A DNA stretch of 64,000 nucleotides from Phoronis australis. Its lineage: Eukaryota; Phoronida; Phoronidae. The position numbers were made by a program, and so were the translations under genes. Positions 10,920 through 22,971 of the stretch are shown here, piece by piece. Each line of letters starts with the position of its first letter. The stretch's first letter is position 1. Location: assembly GCA_002633005.1 (NCBI GenBank), contig NMRA01000210.1:435653-499652 (forward strand), written 5' to 3'. Below the pieces are notes generated by a model that saw nothing but the letters and a program-made list of their open reading frames with translations, was not told the origin of the DNA and did not search any database.

Positions 10920-11151
10920 ATCATAAAAACGGACAATCGCCGCACAAATAAAAAACGTTGATATTGATTCGACGTTTCGTCTATTCATTAGACATCATCA
11001 GGTTATAAACAACAAGACTTCAAGTGTCGACATACCAGTCAGGTTACATCCATGAATCTTGTTGTTTATAACACGGTGATGTCTAATGAATAGACAAAAC
11101 GTCGAATGAATATGAACTTTTTCATTTGTGCGGCGATTGTACTTTTATGAT
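10920..11151. mobile_element. Palindromic element with hammerhead-ribozyme-like core
   Basis: Two ~98-bp arms (10920-11017 and 11053-11151) are inverted copies around a ~35-bp spacer. On the minus strand of arm 1 (10967-11002) the order is CTGATGA, a short self-complementary segment (GTCTA ... TAGAC), then GAAA and CGTCG. This is the order of conserved parts in a hammerhead ribozyme. Arm 2 keeps the self-complementary segment but has lost the exact CTGATGA and GAAA cores. Such motifs are known from terminal repeats of Penelope-like retroelements. No reverse transcriptase lies nearby, so this would be a solo terminal repeat. The ribozyme assignment is inference. Confidence 0.5.
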
Positions 11152-14100
11152 CCTATTATGGCAAAAAGAAGTTATGTTATTACATTTATCATACAGCTCG
11201 GTATCTAGGTTGCCTTTTTAAAGCAGGTTATTCGTAAATGGCGTGCCTGAAAGCATAGGCCGACCACACTATTCTTGCAGTTTCCTAAACCACAAAATTA
11301 ATGTACAATTCATACTGCCTTGGAAACCAAGTCATGGAAAACGATTCATCCACGTCTCTGTAACTAACCGAAGTATATTCAGAATAGTACTGCTACTAAT
11401 GGACTTTTCCTTTGCAAGCTTAGCAACTCCAGTATCTTACTTCAGTGGTCGTGTTGGAAGACTGCTCAAACTCTCCGAGGTATTTTTATCTAGGCGTATC
11501 GATCACTCTGCCATTCGTATAATAAAATTGTTCCATTTCAAAAACCCAGGGGTCCTCCAACTCGCTCAATCTAATCGTTGCTAAGCGCCGAACGAAGTCT
11601 TTCTGCTATATATTAAATAGAATTTATACACTGAAAATTCTGTGGTGCCCCCCTGACTTAATCTAATGAACCAATGAGTCGTAAAGAGATATCATAAACC
11701 TCGTTTCTAGTTCTCATTTCACCGGCTCAAAGCTGGTTGTGTTGCCTACTCCACTGCACAACTGTAGTACCTTTTTTGAAAAATAGCAAACAGTGTGTTA
11801 CAGCTATGTGGGTTGTCCAACGAGGCGAGCGATATTTGGCCCTGTTGCCCCTGGCGTGCATTCCAGGATTTTAACACGCCTAAAATTCAAAAAAAAATCA
11901 GCCTTTGTAAAATTTTGTTTTTACCAATTGTGGGCTTTTCCTTAAATTTTACCATTTCTTTTATTTTATAACCCTTGTAAACTATATGAAAATTAGACTC
12001 ATCTGTTAGTCTACACGAGCTGGAAAAGTATGATCACTTAGAGACTGGTAAATGAGTTCTAGGTGTTTCGTTAATTCACACTCTTGCGCTATGAACTTTC
12101 GTCACCGACCCCTGTTGTCACCATTTGACATTCCAGAAATGAAATTTCATTGTAACAAGAAGATGTCCGTTATCAAGGTTGATGCAACTATTGGTCTTGG
12201 TGTAATTTTTCTTCCTCAAGTAGAATGTCAGTGTTCTGCATTGGTTACAGCCAACTGTTGATCGTTTCTAACAAAACATTGTGTCCATATGGTGCAAGGA
12301 GTTCACCTGCTTCTGTGGGTTAGCGGGGCCTGTCTTTGAGCCTGGTTGCATAGTAACTAATTTCTAAGAAAAATGATGGAGATTTCAGCACTGGTTAGTC
12401 GGTAAACTGCACAAGACTGTCGAGCAGATTGAAGATCTGTGATAGGCAAGTTGGTACCTGTAGTAAAATCTCTCATAGGCTGTAGACTTTTACATTCTGG
12501 AATTTTGGATTTATGACGTTTTTCCGCCCAGGATACACTATTATATTTCCCCTATAAAACCATCTTTCTATTTTGAACTTTACAGCACTTGTTATTTTGT
12601 CTTATTGTTTATTCACCATTGCTATGGAATGGTCTTAGCGAACCGCACCAATATTTCAGTGCCATTGTGATCATGAAGGGTGATTGACAAATGGCCATGG
12701 CCCCCTCCCCCCCCTCAAAAAAAAAATCCGCCACTGAGATTGCGTTACTCGTGAGTGGGATCGTGTTCCTTTCACTACTTCATTAAGTTGTTGAGGTGTT
12801 GGCGTAGCGGTATCTTTTGACCCCAGTCTTGACCTGTGGCCCGGGGTAGGTTAATGATGAAGCTATGGTTGATGATTGAATAAATCTAGGGAAATGGAAC
12901 GTGGTTGGCGTAAATGATCATATGGTTGCTGAAATCCTCAGTGTCGTGGTGTTATGAATCGTCACAAACATGCCATCGATATCCAACAGCTGCAATAGTT
13001 GCTTTGGAACGCCACACTACTTGAAGAGTAGCGTTGTCAAAATTCTCAGTATGGAAGCTTGCTACAATTGAGACATGGCAGTCCATATATGTCGGCCTTT
13101 CCGAGTCACGGTTGGTGAAAGATGTTTTCGCATTGGAACTGCAGAATGGCTACCGGATAAAACCAAGGAGGTTATCTTCGTCGTACCCAAAGTGAACCAG
13201 GGACACGTTCAGGAACACTCAGAGACAGCTGGGACGAAAAATCTTAGCCTATTTTCTACCGCCACAATACTCTGTATGCAGCCGTGAATGATCGAGTGAT
13301 CCTGAGCTTACGTCGTCATTATATATGTACGTCACATTTCTTTCTTGGGGCAGTGAATGAAGAGAATGTCGGTCACTGACGAAGTCCAAGGAGTGTGTGG
13401 AACTTAATTATTTGAAATTCATTTTACCAGTTTCTGAATAAGTGTTGGGTGGTTTCCCACTCTAAAAGATGGCACAATGAAGTCATTGCTCTGTCGTCAA
13501 TCCATCGTGTGCGAGGTCTATTTCTGCTCTTTAACATTGGATAGAGTTGGTTTGTTTGTCTGTGTCAATAACTGAGAAGCAAAGTTAGAAGTGGTGACGG
13601 TATATTTATGCTAAACTTTCTTGAAATGCTCCAAACTACCCTAACGTATTGCTGCACTGTTAAGCCCATGCGTGTCTGTGCGGAACTGCGTTTTTATGCG
13701 AAACTTAGGCGCATTCTCCCATATGCGAACCACTTGGGTAAAAAAGGCCGCCAAGAAAGGCATTATTTCGAATATAGGCCCATCGGGTTAAAGGCGCGGC
13801 AATACGGCAATCGTTTAGTCCTCTCATTGTTGTCTCCATACAATAGGCACCAGATACTAAAGATTGTTCCCCGGCAACGGTAACACTTTACAGATCAATT
13901 CATTTTGCAAAAACTGTTTGGGGACTTTTTGTCCGCCAACGTGAAAATTTGCCCTACTTTCAAATTTTCGATCTTAGGTGTTATTCGAATCTGAGAATTT
14001 TGCAAAAAAAAATGATTTCATGTGGACTTTTTGTCCGTTTGCGATAGATTTGACCTTGATACCGTTGACGGGTTAAGCATTATTATCGTGTTTTTATCAT

Positions 14101-15056
14101 TTTTTCTCACAATGAGATTTCGCGTAGTATTCCGTTTCACATGAGAAGACGACCAATACAAGTTCACGGTCATAACCTTGGTAACGATTCAGACTCGTAC
14201 CACAGTTCTCTGCTCGTGAGTTTTCTTAAATAAGCATTTGTCCAATTTAGTTGGCTAAAAACGAAAATAGGATTAGGCCATTTACTCTTGTAGAAACTGG
14301 TTTCAAAGTTTTCCTTTCTATGATACAACTTGTTTTGTTACCAGGAAGAACATAAAAACCCTTCAGCTGGTCAAGAAACGCCTCAGAAAATCGTCGATTT
14401 TATTGAGGTTGGCCAACCCTGGAATTCGAAAGCGATGCTCAGAGACGTCCAGTCATGTGACACAACAATGACCGTGAGTGCTTCGCAGATCACTTGTTGG
14501 TTTTGGCTTTTAGTCGGCTAAGACATGGAAATATGTTTAAAGTGACAGCTAGACAGAGCGAAACGATGTTTACGAAACAGAATTGTGAGAAATTAAATGT
14601 TTGGGGAGGAAATGCAATTAAAAAATTAAACCAATGGATAACAGCAGGATAAGCCATTAAAACTTCTGACCACATAGCAACGGAAAGAAGCTGTAAACCT
14701 CCTGGACGTCGTCTCCAGGACGATGAAAGACGTTCGTCGATTACTTAATAACTGTCCGCTTTGCCAATATACCTGGAGAAAAGTTTGCAGACTAAAGAAC
14801 ACATCGACTGTAAAACTATCTAACCAAAACTGTTGCAGTTCAACAGCTTCGTGATTACAAAAATTGCCACTGTCCAACGATGAGCAATAAAATACGTACT
14901 AGATGACTTTTGTGAACGAAAAAAAGGCAACAGCCACTACAGATACAAACGCCTTCCGCCACAAAACATGGGATTAGACCACTTACCGTTATGAAATTGG
15001 TCTAAAATTGTTTCTTGAAAGATGATCTCAGGGATTCGAAAGAAGTGGCGGTTGAT
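11152..15056. other. Intergenic sequence, mostly unrecognised
   Basis: No coding exon is supported. A possible DNA-transposon terminus sits at 12690-12745 (a C-run next to A-run then atccgccactga, resembling the CAGTGGCGGAT ends common in animal elements). A decayed piece related to the element at 10273 lies near 14250-14300. Frames of 91-113 codons in this region (11243-11584, 13608-13883) resemble no known protein. Confidence 0.45.
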
Positions 15057-15148
15057 GATTGCTTCACAAACCAGTCTCTGGTGTGTTGTTACGACCTGTC
15101 ATGATTGCTTCACAAACCAGTCTCTGATGTGTTGTTACGGCCTGTCAC
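15057..15148. repeat. 46-bp tandem duplication
   Basis: Two copies begin gattgcttcacaaaccagtc at 15057 and 15103. They differ at two positions. Confidence 0.9.
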
Positions 15149-17565
15149 TTTATGCGCCCAGCACAATCTAATCGAGGAATAGTGAATTGTGAGTGCAAAG
15201 TCAAAAATTTATTTCTGATCTTAATGAAGTACAAGTTGACACCGATTTTATTTCGGTAAGTGGACAACGTTCACTTCTTGGACGGAACGCTGGTTTGGAG
15301 CTCTTGGGAACCAGTGCTGTAATGACTTGGACTAAACAACTGCCTTTGAGAAAGTTCCAAATGAAACAAGAAAATAACTCGTGCGATAAAACTGGTATCG
15401 TGAAATTTTACTTTCTTCAAGCGTACTAACAGGTTGTATTCAAACAAAACTCGTCTTGACTTTCAATGAGTATTTAGGACAGAAATAGCAAAATATTACT
15501 CCAGAACGTTTGTCCTCCTCTAGTAGTTTGCGTCGCTGACAAGTGTGTTTTAGAGCAAATCAACGCAAGTAATGGGTATCACACCTTCCTAAACCATTAA
15601 AACTGTGTGATCTTACACATGTGAGATACGGACACGTCTGGTACTGTGACCGAGTGGATGACCTATGACAGAACAGATCCGTGGGTGTGGTTTCCAAATA
15701 CGCACTACGCGCGTGCATACACAAAAAACTGATAGTTTAATTTTGTGACTGTTTGGGAATTTATCTGTGGGTCTTGCTATTTGTAGAAAATTTGACCACT
15801 GTAAAATGCAACTGAGAGACGCTGACGGTGAGCGAAGGCAGCAACGAGGCTCTGAACTTTTCACTTCAAGCATTTGCCCGTGGCAAGCTGAGACTACGCG
15901 TACATGTTATAACGGAATAAAATCATCTTCGTTCAGTGTAATGTAGATTTTTTGTTTCTAATGGAAATGTGTGCATTCGTACAACAGGCCTACGCAATAT
16001 GCCACCGTTTAACCTCGCGGCGAATCCAGCTTTTTACGAAAAGGGGGAACAATGTAAAACGGCAAGTTTCTGTCTGGAGAATTTTTCCACCAAAAAAACC
16101 GCATAAGTAGAGAAATTGTACCGTTAGCCACTGATTAGTGTAGTTATATTAGTGAGGAAGTAACATAGATTGAAGCGTCCGTGTTTTCCGACAATGTCCG
16201 TGCCATCTATTCCTTTGCTACGACACATTAAATAACCATTTCGCCACGTCAACGGAACTTCGCCGACGTACGGTTTATGCTCATCACGGTACGTATGCGG
16301 AACGTTAAAAATATTTTGAAAAAGAAAACACACTTATGTTATTTTGACACATTTGTATTTACAACACTGCATGCAAACAAGACTTTATGCGCCATGCATA
16401 TTCGAAAATGTGACATCAAGAGAAAGCCCGAATACTTTGTTTCCTATATAAGGTCCTAATTAAAGCTTTACATAACCCAAATCGATGCCAGTAATTCTAC
16501 TGTGGTGCATGCTGTGTTCACGATAGTCAGTCCTTACAGGCATTTTTCACCCATTTTACTCCCCAGATATGTTAATTACGAGACGTCGGCAAGAAAGCGA
16601 TCTTTTCTTTCCCATTATGCTTCCGATGAGCCCATAGGCAAAGTGCGCAGTGCAAAGTGCAAGGCGCATGATCAGCAACTAAAGGATATAGTCTGCATCC
16701 TCATCCTCCACACTCAAGAAGATTAAGATCTTTTTATACGTCTCCAGTATCGCTGTCAAACTTTCACGTCAAATCCTAGAAACGAGGGATTGGTCAAGTC
16801 GATCGTCTTCCCAAAATTTCAGTTCCTCAGCCATTTCCGTCACCTCGGCATCAATTGTAAAGGCAGGTGGTCAATCTGCGTACAATATTTCACTAATCTG
16901 GTGAAATGAGCATTTCAGTGCTGAAGAAATGGTATAGTCACATCCCTGGTATTTTTTGTAGAACTATAGGTGCATTATCGCGGTGCATTTGTCTGGTTGG
17001 CTTTGGGGGTCTTGGGGCACCAACTGGAGGTCCAACAGCCTTTGCTGTTAAGATGGCGTCATAAAACCGCTGTTCAAGCTCGTCTTCAGTCCTCCTGCTC
17101 TCCTTTCATTCACCATTAATCATATATAACACTCAATAAGTCTCTTCAGGAGTTTTGGCGACTTGGGCAACACACTGCGTAAGTGCAAGTATGCGTTTGG
17201 AGCGTCGCAAGACTTGCCAACATACCTCGTAATAGTTTTTTCATACCACCGAACTGGTAGCTTCCCATTGATCGTCATATACATCTGCGTTACCTATATG
17301 ATTCAATATGCTTCGTAACATCCACATAGATGTTTTTACATACCGTAACACGTATGACGTTCAACCCACCAGTTTTTGCACCCTCAGGTCAACAAGTTAT
17401 TAATTTTCCATTTTAGCCGGGTGCATTCTCTTCAACCACATTTTCGGTGGTAGCTTTGGAGATGTGATCACGAGCTTCGCCTTGTACAAGTTGACGATTT
17501 CTCTCGAATTCTTACATGATCTTCTGTTTAGTCGAGAGATTCTCGTGTCTACGGAATCCTGGACA
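15149..17565. other. Intergenic sequence, no gene recognised
   Basis: I see only short frames without family resemblance. Nothing structural stood out. Confidence 0.4.
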
Positions 17566-17724
17566 ACTCATGGATGGCGCACTGCACTGAAAAAGTGGGG
17601 GAGGGCCGCATAGCCTCCAAGCCCCACCCCCCCCGTGGCGCACCACTCATAGACCATGGGCGGCGCAGCATTGAAAAAAGTGGGGGCCTATAGCCCCCCA
17701 TCCCCCTATGGTGCGCCGCCCATG
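17566..17724. repeat. Two adjacent GC-rich hairpin units
   Basis: Unit 2 (17655-17724, 70 bp) has perfect 13-bp inverted ends, catgggcggcgca and tgcgccgcccatg. Unit 1 (17566-17650) is a diverged relative with actcat and ggcgca near both ends. Both have interiors of the gaaaaaagtggggg / ccccc type. They look like two tandem or independently inserted copies of a tiny MITE-like palindrome. Confidence 0.75.
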
Positions 17725-17799
17725 AACTAATTAGTGGAAAACTGCCGGGGTATGAAATTTACGGTCGGTGTCGTGATCACAGCTGCCGGCGGTCTTTCA

Positions 17800-17890
17800 A
17801 AATGGAAAATAATAATGGTAACAATAAAAATCACAATATCAATAATGATAACAATAGCAATAAAGATGGTAATAATAATATTTTCTGTGG
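17800..17890. repeat. AT-rich low-complexity (AATAATGGTAA-like) tract
   Basis: Runs of aataatggtaacaataa variants leave both strands open for 92 codons. The overlapping frames are compositional and not genes. Confidence 0.7.
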
Positions 17891-18089
17891 CTTTGTTACT
17901 TTGGCTAAAAAGGAGGGAGAGGGGTCCGTATACCCCGGCCTGGACCCCTCCGGATACGCCTATGACCCCCGTTAATCCTTCGCCTACTAAATCATTGTTA
18001 ATCATTCAGTAATCGGCGAGTGTAAGAAGAAATAATAAACATTCGATGTATCAGAAAATCAAATTATCAATTACTACAGGCGGGAAATA

Positions 18090-18947
18090 TTCTGAGCGCT
18101 GCCGGAGCCGGGCTGGCTGTGATCGCTCTGGACTGGCTAGAAGCGAAAATCGAAATAACCTTTTTCCTCAATGGGGATGAAATTCTTTTTCCTTTACCAA
18201 GTTACAGCTAAAGCATACACGCCCGTACTCGAAATCGCAATTTTGGCGTTGGGGGTACTCCCCCGCGGGCCGGCCGACTGAAGCCGGAGCCAAGTCCGAA
18301 GCATATGAACTGTTAGGTCGCCGGAGTCACTGCATGGTGCGGGATGGTTTCGATGTTCTTGATGGTCACGGAAATAGGAAAGGAATATTTCCATTCATTT
18401 TATGAGAGCAAGAGGCCCAACAGTCGATTCAGTTTCCGTTTTTTTTTTCCGCGTTGCCAGATAGTTAACGTCGGGTCCCGGTCCGGCCGGTCGCCAGTCA
18501 GCTTTTTAGTTTCGGGATATATTTTTGATGAGGCACACTTGTGGAAACCACTTTACTGTTGCATCCACTCCCATTCAGCGTAGGCCTATTGTCATTGGCA
18601 ACTTCCACGAACACGAACTGTAATGTTTCTTTACCAATCGAAGAGCCATAACCCCTCTCGGAAGTCCCGCGAAGTTGGCCAAATTGGTTGCTATGGGACT
18701 GGACGAATGAAGTTGTTTTCCTTTCCACTTGGTTTCATAACTTTAACAATTATTAATTTTTTCGTGACTTCAGTCAGTGAAAGTATTCGTTGTCTACGTC
18801 AATAGTCGTGGTTCGTTCTGTTTCAATGTGTGACTCTCGTATAGTTTTTGAGTGGAGACCGAAGCGGCGAGTTCAGCAACAGCCAAGCAGCGGAAATTAA
18901 AAGTGTGGGTACGTTTGCGGAATGGAACAGCTTTTCCTAGAGTCAAG
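18090..18947 (+). promoter_or_regulatory. CpG-richer region and 5' leader upstream of GRK2
   Basis: CG dinucleotides are clearly denser at 18090-18520 (for example ccccgcgggccggccgac) than in the surrounding AT-rich DNA. The GRK2 start codon follows at 18948. This is the most likely promoter and 5' UTR region. No TATA box was identified at a convincing position. Part of it (18388-18455) resembles the MITE at 10273. The assignment rests on composition and position only. Confidence 0.35.
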
Positions 18948-19060
18948 ATGGCGGACTTAGAGGCAGTGTTGGCCGATGTCAGCTATTTAATGGCCATGGA
19001 GAAGAGTAAATCTACTCCAGCGGCCAGAGCTAGCAAAAAAATCATATTACCAGATCCAAG
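18948..19060 (+). CDS. GRK2: G-protein-coupled receptor kinase 2/3, exon 1
   Basis: GRK2/3 is a cytosolic serine/threonine kinase that phosphorylates active G-protein-coupled receptors and starts their desensitisation. Exon 1 begins at an ATG in good context (aagATGG) and encodes 37 residues plus two bases of a serine codon. The start [20 protein letters not shown] is close to identical to the vertebrate GRK2 N-terminus, the amphipathic helix that docks on the activated receptor. The following [10 protein letters not shown] matches too. The frame is open upstream to 18852 without a further ATG, so this start is favoured. The exon ends at donor gttagt (19061). Invertebrates generally have one gene in this group, so GRK2/3 is the safer name. 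Confidence 0.95.
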
Positions 19061-19241
19061 GTTAGTATTGTATCTCACATGTGTAGAGTTTGATGTACTA
19101 AAATTGGTTCCATCAGCTCTGACAAGTGACGTCCGTCAATGTTTTCATGAGCGGAAAGTAGCAACATTGTTGTTGCTGTGTATTTTGTGTAAAGTTTTAC
19201 AGACTTATGATGTTCTAAAGTGTATGTTATCTCATTTTCAG
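19061..19241 (+). other. GRK2 intron 1 (181 bp)
   Basis: Bounded by gttagt and ctcattttcag. The intron happens to stay open in frame, so a contiguous 143-codon frame reads through it, but the protein family match stops at 19060 and resumes at 19242. Confidence 0.9.
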
Positions 19242-19318
19242 CGTACGGAGTGTCATGCACAAACATCTAGAAAAAATGGGTGAAGTCACCTTTGATAAGA
19301 TCTTCAACCAAAAGTTAG
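19242..19318 (+). CDS. GRK2: G-protein-coupled receptor kinase 2/3, exon 2
   Basis: The exon supplies the last base of the serine codon, 25 residues and one base of a glycine codon. The sequence [20 protein letters not shown] is followed by FNQKL. It matches the GRK2/3 segment leading into the regulator-of-G-protein-signalling homology (RH) domain, where vertebrate proteins read close variants of SVMQKYLE and EVTFEKIF. Splice sites are ttttcag (19235-19241) and gtaagt (19319). The phase matches both neighbours. Confidence 0.95.
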
Positions 19319-19593
19319 GTAAGTAAACATACCTGTCTCGGACTCTGCCTCTGACGTATTCATAGTGACATACAGACACTGCTACTACAGTTTCTGAGCT
19401 TGGTTCATACTCAACCAATGTATACTCTGGAGGCTTTTTGGTAAAGTATGCCCCAAACTGGTCGCAAGTAGCACCTCAGCGCTCAGCCCTTGAGCATAAC
19501 ATTAACCATCCTAATTACAAGTGACCTGGCAAAATTCTCAGGTTGCCCAACAGGAACTTATGTCGCGGAACCTCGTTGGCAAGAGCCTAAAAT

Positions 19594-19715
19594 GGCACTA
19601 GTCGAATATAATGGACCCTGACTTAGAGAACCAGGCAATCACTATAACTAAAGGCCGTTATTTAGTGGACGAAACTGGTTCTCTAAATCACGGTCCATTA
19701 TATCCGACTAGTGCC
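19594..19715. mobile_element. hAT-like MITE, 122 bp, with 8-bp target duplication
   Basis: The termini GGCACTAGTCG and CGACTAGTGCC are perfect inverted repeats. Homology between the arms continues about 40 bp inward (ataatgga / tccattat, agaaccag / ctggttct). The flanks are identical 8-bp direct repeats, cctaaaat at 19586-19593 and 19716-19723. An 8-bp duplication fits the hAT superfamily, and P elements also give 8 bp. There is no coding capacity. Confidence 0.88.
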
Positions 19716-20705
19716 CCTAAAATGAAGTACAAACGAGACGTGTAAAGTGAAAAACTGGCACACTCAGTGTCTGACGCACAGAGTTTTTTTATTATTTTTT
19801 AGTCAAATTAGGAATGTCCCAAGTGCTTGGCGTCTTGGCGACTACCGGTTTCCTCTTCTTCTGCGCCAATATCCCATGTGATGGCTCACATAATCATCAC
19901 ACATTACCTGTGCAAGACTTATAAACTTGACTTTTGAATTTTTGCCGAACCGTCCTGACTTCCTGCAGTATTTTGAGTGCGTGTTTAGATGTGTGGACGG
20001 TAAATTCGTGGTTTGTTACAAGGTCGCCAAACAATATCTGAGGTTGCTTTAACTACTTTCAAGTCGCTAAATCGAGTCTTAACCTTTCAAGGCGATTGGA
20101 GCCTGTCGATGTCTTCAAATCCTAAATGTGAAGAGATACTCTGTGAAAGATTTTTTCCAATATGTCTCTTCAGTCATCAAGGAAAGCTTTGACAGTGCTA
20201 TTTTGCGTATTTATTAGAGTAGCGATCCTGGAAGCCAAGTTTCGAGCATGAGTGATTCTGGCTGGTCATCAGTGTAGCGTGTTAGCAATTGACTCACTCT
20301 CGAGGACTGGCTCACTCCAGAGATGGTGCACATGAGCAGTAATGCTGTCACAACCTAAATGGCTAGTTCATGGTTTTGTTGACTAATGAATTGACTTGTT
20401 TAGAAGAAACCTTCTTGAAGTATTTTGTTTGAGTTGGAAGGATTTAAAGATATCCACACATGCTGAAATTGTTTTGAGGCGACGTGACTAATGGTTTGGC
20501 GTACATGGCATTTGAGGATGTGCCACTGCCTAATTGAAACAGTGATCAGAGTAACAGCTCTATTTGAACCTCTGTCTGCTCACTTGTATGGTACTTAGGT
20601 GACGAAAATCATTGACCACTAGAAATGCTATTGCCCTGTTGCCAACATGTAGTTCGTCTTCCATTTGATTACCTGACCAAGACTTCGCAGGTGGATAGTT
20701 AAGTT

Positions 20706-21020
20706 TCACAGGCTATTAGTTCGAACTAGAATACAGTGATCAAGAAATATTAGAGAGGCGCCATGAACATGCGCAGGCAATGGAACGTATGGATAGTTCT
20801 TGGGTAAGCCGGCATTTGTCATACTCACTGTGAATGACTGCTGGCCACAGACATGGAGATGTTTCACGGCCTCATACTTGCTATTAACGGCGTACTTTTC
20901 ATTCTTCACTGCCGCGAGCCACTTCCTAAGCATTCCAGACTCTCGAAGTCGAAAAAACGATACACCTTCTTTCCTCGCAGCTGCATAGTTTGGACAAGCG
21001 GGAACAATGCACCGCAACAT
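20706..21020 (-). pseudogene. THAP-domain fragment of a P-element-like transposase
   Basis: Reading leftwards from ATG at 21020, the frame begins MLRCIVPACPNYAAARKEGV, then SFFRLR, RKWLAAVKN and HVCGQQSF. A THAP zinc finger has C-x2-4-C, a central Trp, and C-x2-H. The Cys pair (RCIVPACPN) and the Trp are present. At the last ligand position, after VCGQ, this copy has glutamine instead of histidine, probably through a small insertion. A donor-like gtgagt follows at 20828-20823. The right flank (to 21195) ends in a terminal repeat shared with the element at 51091-52163, which identifies it as a mobile-element copy and not a host THAP gene. No transposase catalytic domain remains. Confidence 0.75.
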
Positions 21021-21195
21021 AGCGGCATTTACTCTGAAAATGAACCACTGACGTCGCTGCGTTGTTTCTCACTTTCCTCACAGGTTAACGTAACACCTCT
21101 CCCCAAGGTTAGGTCGACCGTATGCGAGATGATGTGGATATAGACCGAATAAGACGGTAAAAAAGACAATTAAATCGGGTGGCGTCCTCCTTTAA
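20940..21195 (-). mobile_element. 5' end of P-like element (family B), copy 1
   Basis: About 255 bp align by eye with 51910-52163. Shared blocks include tagcggcatt, ccactgacgtcgctgcgt, caggttaacg, aattaaatcgggtggc and the terminus tcctcctttaa (21177-21195). The coding THAP frame reads inward from this end. The opposite end was not found near 20.7 kb, so this copy is truncated. Confidence 0.8.
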
Positions 21196-22971
21196 GTAAT
21201 TTCCCATGATGTTATAGAACATTATTCACGATATATTTCACTGTGCCTCAAAGGAAACCTGGCGATCCATGCTGACTGGTCATCAGTTTTGTTTCTAATT
21301 GTTGGACATAGCTCTAGGGTAGAATTGAAATTGACTCTTCTTTGAACACCCGTACGTATAGGTACTGCAGGATACAACCCAATAATTAAGACATTTTTAG
21401 TTGCTGGGAATTGGTAGAGTCATATGCAGATATTGGCCTTTTTGTCAGTAAATTATTAACAAACTTGAGTCAGATTGAGATCTGTCAGTAAAAGTCTGTC
21501 TTATGAGTTCACTGACACATCTGGAAGTTGGAGGACTAGCTTTTACATCCAGTTATTCATTGGATAATTGCTTTTCAAATGATCGTCTTGGGATCCATGA
21601 AAACTGAGATTAAAGTGTGTTATTTGTGGTGGTAGTAAATTGTCTCAACTAAGGAAACAAATAGAAGCAGTATTTCTTTCCCCAGGCAACAGTGTATCAA
21701 AAGAGGCATTGGTGAAATAAACTTTTTTGTTGTGGTCACCGTTTGTGTTTGGATCATCTTTCTGTCTGGTTGGTGGTTAGCTTGTTCACAGAATATATTT
21801 ATGGGAACATATTTAGATTGTTACTGTCCAAGAACATTTGGAGGTCAGTTTGCCATGCTTTTGACACAGGTCAGATATACACAGCTTAGAACTAGTGACC
21901 TCACCAGTTCTTGTTAGTCATGGAAGTGAGCGTGTGAGTTGACCGTGGACATGGAAACCGTGAAACCGACTGGCGTCCCTGTTGAATCCTATTTAATGTC
22001 GGCACAACTCTATCACAACTCCACTGCAATTCCACTTATCTTTCCCTCTAACTCTTTTCCGTAGCGAGACATCGGATTTTCCCCAAGACGGCGTAATTGA
22101 TTCGCATTCTTGGTTGAATACTGATGTTGCATTCTGCGACCTCTAGCGATTATTGCTGTTGGAATGGAGTTAAGCTTTTCCATTGTAGCACAACTGCACA
22201 GTTCAATACACCAACAGTAAAATCTGATTATTTAGGATGCGATATAGTAGACAAATGAAATTTTGTTTCTCCATTTTTTCATGAAGCTAACAGTCACAAA
22301 ATATCTGCTGTCATCAGTTGTGCACCACATAGCTGCCATTGTACAAAGTTGAGAAATTTTTACAGCACTGTTAGAATACATTAAAAAATGAAAAGCAGTC
22401 AATTTTAGCGATTAATTTTGGCCAAAATGGGTGAGAATTCGACATATTTTGAGAGGAGTTGCAATGGCTGTTGAAGTCCAGGAGTAAGACGTGCTTTCTC
22501 ACTGACCGAACCTTTGCAAAGGAGAGCTGTGGTCTTTATGGGAAAGCAACACAACACTGCAAAAGAGGACAGAAATCTGCTATACTATGGCAAGAGTAAA
22601 TTTGTTTGAGACTGTCAATGAGTAGGTGTTAAGAGTGACAGACATTTCATGCTCTGATGCTTATTGCTATTCATGTGGGTTTCTGGGTCACTGATTAGTA
22701 TGTAGTGAATCACTGTCATGGCTTACTGGCTGGATTAAATGTTTTGAGGTTTAATTAGACGAGCTTGGTTGTTTCTGTCAATTCATGTTCAGCGTTCCCT
22801 GACTCCAGTTTGGTGGTTGTTATATTTTTGTTTCATTTCCAAAGAATTTGCATTTTTGTACTGCTAAAGTTGCCATCAGGGGATGGTTATAATTGAATAT
22901 GGGATTGATTGCAGTGACAAAAAGTCAGTCATTGTAGTGTTTGGACCAGTAGAGGCAATTGCTGTTTCTCA

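Noticed and set aside
17727-18012. Two 92-codon frames on opposite strands
   Set aside because: Both arise from an aataatggtaa low-complexity tract.
18852-18947. Upstream in-frame extension of GRK2 (32 codons before the ATG)
   Set aside because: It lacks an ATG, and the family N-terminus begins exactly at 18948. The extension is 5' leader that happens to be open.
19061-19283. Contiguous 143-codon frame continuing past GRK2 exon 1
   Set aside because: The residues after 19060 do not match GRK2. The match resumes in another phase at 19242 after a good acceptor, so this is read-through of a short intron.
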